Source: an uncultured Bacteroidaceae bacterium (GTDB taxonomy: Bacteria; Bacteroidota; Bacteroidia; Bacteroidales; Bacteroidaceae). Taken from it: a stretch of DNA of 27,217 nucleotides. The stretch is taken from NCBI GenBank assembly GCA_904501775.1, contig CAJGCJ010000012.1, forward strand, positions 1 through 27,217, given 5' to 3'. This document shows positions 24,790-27,217 of the stretch, piece after piece; the first letter of the stretch is position 1, and each line of letters opens with the position of its first letter. The position numbers and the translations under genes are program-made. The notes under the pieces were generated by a model. That model worked only from the letters and a program-made list of their open reading frames with translations, ran no database searches and had not been told where the DNA came from.

Positions 24790-25892
24790 TACCCTATCTG
24801 CCACTGAAAGAGATAAATGCACAATATGAACCGCAGCTGAGCGAAGCAGCCAAACGCATAATCGAAAACGGCTGGTACATATTGGGAGAAGAGTGTCGAT
24901 GCTTTGAGCAGGAATATGCCACATACATCGGCTGCGGGCACTGCATATCATGCGGAAACGGATACGATGCTCTTTGGCTCATATTCAACGCCTACATCCA
25001 ACTTGGGCGTCTGAAAAAGGGCGATAGGATACTTGTTCCGGCAAACACATTCATCGCATCGGTACTTGCAATAACACACAACGGCCTACACCCCGTCTTC
25101 GTCGACCCCGATGCCGACAGTTATCTGATGGGCGAGAAAGAGGTATTGGCTGCCATAGACAAGGAGATCAAAGCCGTACTGCTGGTGCATCTGTACGGAC
25201 AGAACTCATACAGCGACAGAATGAACGAAGAGTGCAAAAGACGCGGCATATTAATAATTGAAGACAACGCACAGGCGCATGGAGCGCTATACGGCAACAG
25301 ACGCACAGGCGCATTGGGCGATGCAGCCGCACACAGTTTCTATCCCGGGAAGAATCTTGGAGCATTAGGCGACGGAGGAGCCATAACAACAAGCGACGAA
25401 CAGCTTGCCCAATGCATAAGAGAGTTGCACAACTATGGTTGCAGCATAAAGTACAAACACGACAGAATAGGAGTGAACAGCCGCCTCGACGAGATTCAGG
25501 CAGCCATCCTGCGCATAAAGCTAAAGCACCTCGACACCGATAATGACAAGCGACGTGAGATAGCCAAGCGCTACATAGCCGAGATAAACAACCCTGCAAT
25601 AAAACTTCCACATTACGAAGAGCATTGTTCGCATGTCTTTCACATATTCCCCATAATGAGTGAGCAGCGGGACAAGCTTGCAGAATATCTTGCATCGCAA
25701 GGCATACAGACACAGATACACTACCCGATACCGCCTCACAAGCAATTGTGTTATCAAGAGCACGGGAATACCTCACTGCCCGTAGCAGAGAAATTGTCGG
25801 CACAAGAACTGAGCATACCATGCCATCCGACATTAGGCAGCGACGAGGTAACTTACATAATAAATGCCATCAACAGCTGGAGAGCCGAATAA
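24786..25892 (+). CDS. DegT/DnrJ/EryC1/StrS PLP-dependent sugar aminotransferase (FdtB/QdtB type)
   Basis: 368-residue fold-type I aminotransferase of nucleotide-sugar pathways. It starts IPYLPLKEINAQYEPQL, has GNGYDAL (58-63) for phosphate binding and EDNAQAHGA (159-167) with D160 and Q163 around the PLP ring. SFYPGKNLGALGDGG carries the Schiff-base lysine K189. RLDEIQAAIL and HVFHIFPI are also conserved. Length and motifs fit the FdtB/QdtB/TylB group that puts an amino group on C3 of 3-keto-6-deoxyhexoses, in agreement with the two ketoisomerases upstream. ATG 24786 overlaps the previous stop (ATGA); longer in-frame starts would read into that gene. Glutamate is the likely amino donor. The exact product (Fuc3N or Qui3N) cannot be told. 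Confidence 0.92.
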   Translation: MIPYLPLKEINAQYEPQLSEAAKRIIENGWYILGEECRCFEQEYATYIGCGHCISCGNGYDALWLIFNAYIQLGRLKKGDRILVPANTFIASVLAITHNGLHPVFVDPDADSYLMGEKEVLAAIDKEIKAVLLVHLYGQNSYSDRMNEECKRRGILIIEDNAQAHGALYGNRRTGALGDAAAHSFYPGKNLGALGDGGAITTSDEQLAQCIRELHNYGCSIKYKHDRIGVNSRLDEIQAAILRIKLKHLDTDNDKRREIAKRYIAEINNPAIKLPHYEEHCSHVFHIFPIMSEQRDKLAEYLASQGIQTQIHYPIPPHKQLCYQEHGNTSLPVAEKLSAQELSIPCHPTLGSDEVTYIINAINSWRAE

Positions 25893-25899
25893 CCCGAAA

Positions 25900-25928
25900 C
25901 TGCAACGCACCATCGTCGCAGGCTTTTC
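25900..25928 (+). terminator. Weak possible terminator of the amino-sugar operon
   Basis: CTGCAACG (25900-25907) pairs with CGTCGCAG (25914-25921) except for one mismatch, around a 6-nt loop, with GCTTTT right after. It lies 8 bp past the aminotransferase stop. The stem is imperfect and the T-run short. Confidence 0.4.
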
Positions 25929-25998
25929 ACCAACCATAAACAATAAGCCACCAATTCTTTACCAAATTGACACCGCTAATAAAAAATAACGCGCAATA

Positions 25999-26030
25999 TT
26001 TGCTTTTTTCGCAAACATACACTATCTTTG
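25999..26030 (+). promoter_or_regulatory. tRNA-Gln promoter
   Basis: TTTG (25999-26002), a 20-nt spacer and TATCTTTG (26023-26030) match the Bacteroidetes consensus perfectly in both boxes. Transcription would begin near 26035, about 28 nt before the mature tRNA. Confidence 0.85.
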
Positions 26031-26062
26031 CACCGCTTTTTAACAGAAAGCACAACGAGGAT

Positions 26063-26133
26063 TGTCCTATGGTGTAATGGTAGCACAACAGGTTTTGGTT
26101 CTGTTTGTCTTGGTTCGAATCCAGGTAGGACAA
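26063..26133 (+). tRNA. tRNA-Gln (anticodon UUG)
   Basis: The 71-nt cloverleaf is complete. Acceptor arms TGTCCTA and TAGGACA pair over 7 bp. The D-loop carries GTAATGGTAGC. The anticodon arm ACAGG/TCTGT has the 7-nt loop TTTTGGT, giving anticodon TTG. The T-arm CTTGG/CCAGG encloses TTCGAAT. The discriminator is A26133 and CCA is not encoded. It has its own promoter at 25999 and terminator at 26133-26170. It would read CAA and, by wobble, CAG. Confidence 0.96.
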
Positions 26134-26170
26134 CACAATAAAAGGCGAGCATGCTCGCCTTTTATTGTGT
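26133..26170 (+). terminator. 38-bp palindromic terminator of tRNA-Gln
   Basis: Arms 26133-26151 and 26152-26170 are exact reverse complements, with core AAAAGGCGAGC/GCTCGCCTTTT. It starts at the discriminator base of the tRNA, so the 3' trailer is the terminator hairpin itself. A-rich left and T-rich right flanks suit termination in both directions. Confidence 0.9.
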
Positions 26171-26193
26171 CCGAACGCAACGTGAAAAGCCCT

Positions 26194-27217
26194 ATGATTG
26201 ACAACAATACCATAAAATTCATAAAAGAACATCGCAGCGACGATATCCGCAGCCTTGCGCTGCAGGCAAAACGATACAACGGCATCGACATGAGCAAGGC
26301 GCTGTGTCAAATTGAGGGGTGGCAGCTTGCACAGCAGAAACTGCCATCATGGGCAGCCACAGATGGCATCATATACCCGGTGCGCATATCAATGGAGCAG
26401 TGTTCATCCGAAGCCACATCGCAATACAAAGCGTCGCTGATGCAGGGAGAAGAGTTTGCCGACCTCACCGGCGGATTCGGTATAGACTGCAGCTACATAT
26501 CTAAACAGTTCACACACGCCACATACATCGAACGTAATACCGATTTATGCGATATCGCAAAACACAATTTCGCTTTACTGAAACTGGACAACATACAAGT
26601 TGTAAACAGCAACAGCGAAGAGGCACTTGCATCACTACCCTTCTGCGACTGGATTTTCATAGACCCGGCACGCCGCAGCAATACAGGAGGCAAAGTTGTA
26701 GCACTCAGCGACTGCGAGCCCGACATAACAGAACTTGAGGAGAGAATATTCGACCGATGCAACAGAATAATGGTCAAGTGCTCGCCCATGCTCGACATAA
26801 CCGCAGCATGCCGCCAACTGAAGAGCGTAGCACAGGTACATGTTGTGGCAGTTAACAACGAATGCAAGGAACTGCTTTTGATTCTTGACAAGAGAGAGAA
26901 TAATCAGGAGCCCATGCTGCACTGCATAAACATCACCAAAGACGGCAAACAGAGCTTCACTTCGCCCCTGAACCTCAACGGAAGCATACAATATGCCCGA
27001 CAGTTGGAGGAGTATCTTTACGAGCCGAATGCCTCAATACAGAAAGCTGGTTGCCACACAGCACTCTCACAATCGACAAAGGTTGAGAAACTGCATCCAA
27101 ACAGCAACCTCTACACATCAGCCGAGTTTATAAAGGATTTTCCCGGAAGAGTCTTCAGAATAGAAGAGTGGGCAACATTCTCCAAAAACGAGATTAAAGA
27201 ACTGCTGAAAGGGATAG
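26194..27217 (+). CDS. Class I SAM-dependent methyltransferase with THUMP-like domain, partial at C-terminus
   Basis: The frame is open from ATG 26194 to the window edge (341 full codons), so the C-terminus is missing. The N-terminal 80 or so residues are helical. SAM-binding motif I is FADLTGGFGID (about residues 90-100), followed by YIERN as the acidic ribose-binding loop. Motif IV is IFIDPARRS, the DPAR form seen in methyltransferases that carry a C-terminal THUMP-like domain; AVNNECKELLLIL follows. The later part (residues from about 290, TSAEFIKDFPGRVFRIEEW) probably begins that domain. It starts 23 bp after the tRNA-Gln terminator, with no clear TAnnTTTG in between, so its promoter is unclear. 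An RNA substrate is suggested by the architecture but not shown. Confidence 0.85.
   Translation, partial: MIDNNTIKFIKEHRSDDIRSLALQAKRYNGIDMSKALCQIEGWQLAQQKLPSWAATDGIIYPVRISMEQCSSEATSQYKASLMQGEEFADLTGGFGIDCSYISKQFTHATYIERNTDLCDIAKHNFALLKLDNIQVVNSNSEEALASLPFCDWIFIDPARRSNTGGKVVALSDCEPDITELEERIFDRCNRIMVKCSPMLDITAACRQLKSVAQVHVVAVNNECKELLLILDKRENNQEPMLHCINITKDGKQSFTSPLNLNGSIQYARQLEEYLYEPNASIQKAGCHTALSQSTKVEKLHPNSNLYTSAEFIKDFPGRVFRIEEWATFSKNEIKELLKGI

Noticed and set aside
25168..25833. Minus-strand open frame of 221 codons, Cys/Leu/Arg-rich
   Set aside because: It is antisense to the aminotransferase, with a composition typical of complementary-strand translation.
26063..26170. tRNA-Gln as a mobile-element attachment site
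   Set aside because: No integrase, no repeated tRNA 3' end and no phage or ICE genes flank it in the window. The repeat at its 3' end is a terminator palindrome.
1..27217. CRISPR arrays, insertion sequences, phage or toxin-antitoxin modules
   Set aside because: None seen: no regularly spaced repeats, transposase or integrase motifs, or small paired antitoxin/toxin genes on either strand.

Overview
The window looks like a chromosomal segment of a gut-type Bacteroidales bacterium (Bacteroidetes). Four things point there. Intergenic regions carry the Bacteroidetes promoter pattern (TTTG, 19-20 nt, TAnnTTTG). There are Bacteroidetes-type proteins: an outer-membrane receptor with a carboxypeptidase-regulatory N-domain, a DUF4369-like thioredoxin-fold lipoprotein, and a secreted sialidase with a C-terminal sorting-type tail. 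Ribosome-binding sites are mostly weak. Individual genes match well-known Bacteroides families. The genus cannot be fixed from sequence alone.

Layout. (1) 1-6201, minus strand: typA, a thioredoxin-fold lipoprotein without the redox cysteines, a ComM/YifB AAA+ ATPase, and a GH84 beta-N-acetylglucosaminidase running off the left edge. (2) 6458-8617, plus strand: a U32-family protein and an S66 LD-carboxypeptidase. They meet the next block tail to tail with only 3 bp between stop codons. (3) 12045-8621, minus strand: a compact five-gene run of efp, a family-2 glycosyltransferase (TTG start), radC, a SufT/MIP18-like protein and lpxH. (4) 12287-14770, plus: an orphan outer-membrane beta-barrel receptor. 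(5) 14981-17840, plus: korA-korB, a two-subunit 2-oxoacid:ferredoxin oxidoreductase. It is followed by two strong hairpins separating it from (6) 22155-18052, minus: a 1367-residue multidomain GH33 sialidase, and (7) rpsO, minus. (8) 23001-25892, plus: a four-gene sugar cassette (FemAB/GNAT-like acyltransferase, two tandem FdtA/QdtA-like ketoisomerases, DegT-type aminotransferase) with a canonical promoter. (9) tRNA-Gln(UUG) with its own promoter and terminator. (10) A SAM-dependent methyltransferase with a THUMP-like domain, running off the right edge.

How the genes work together. The two secreted glycosidases (GH33, GH84) would remove terminal sialic acid and beta-linked GlcNAc from host glycans, which suggests a mucosal lifestyle. 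The sugar cassette would turn a dTDP-4-keto-6-deoxyhexose into a 3-(acyl)amino-3,6-dideoxyhexose for a surface polysaccharide. Its nucleotide-sugar supply and its glycosyltransferase must lie elsewhere. LpxH and the LD-carboxypeptidase serve the envelope. KorAB links 2-oxoacids to ferredoxin in anaerobic metabolism. Most of the window is ordinary core genome. The least ordinary parts are the diverged twin cupins, the modular sialidase and the cysteine-less thioredoxin-like lipoprotein with a charged tail. I did not find a clearly new defence, mobile or RNA system.
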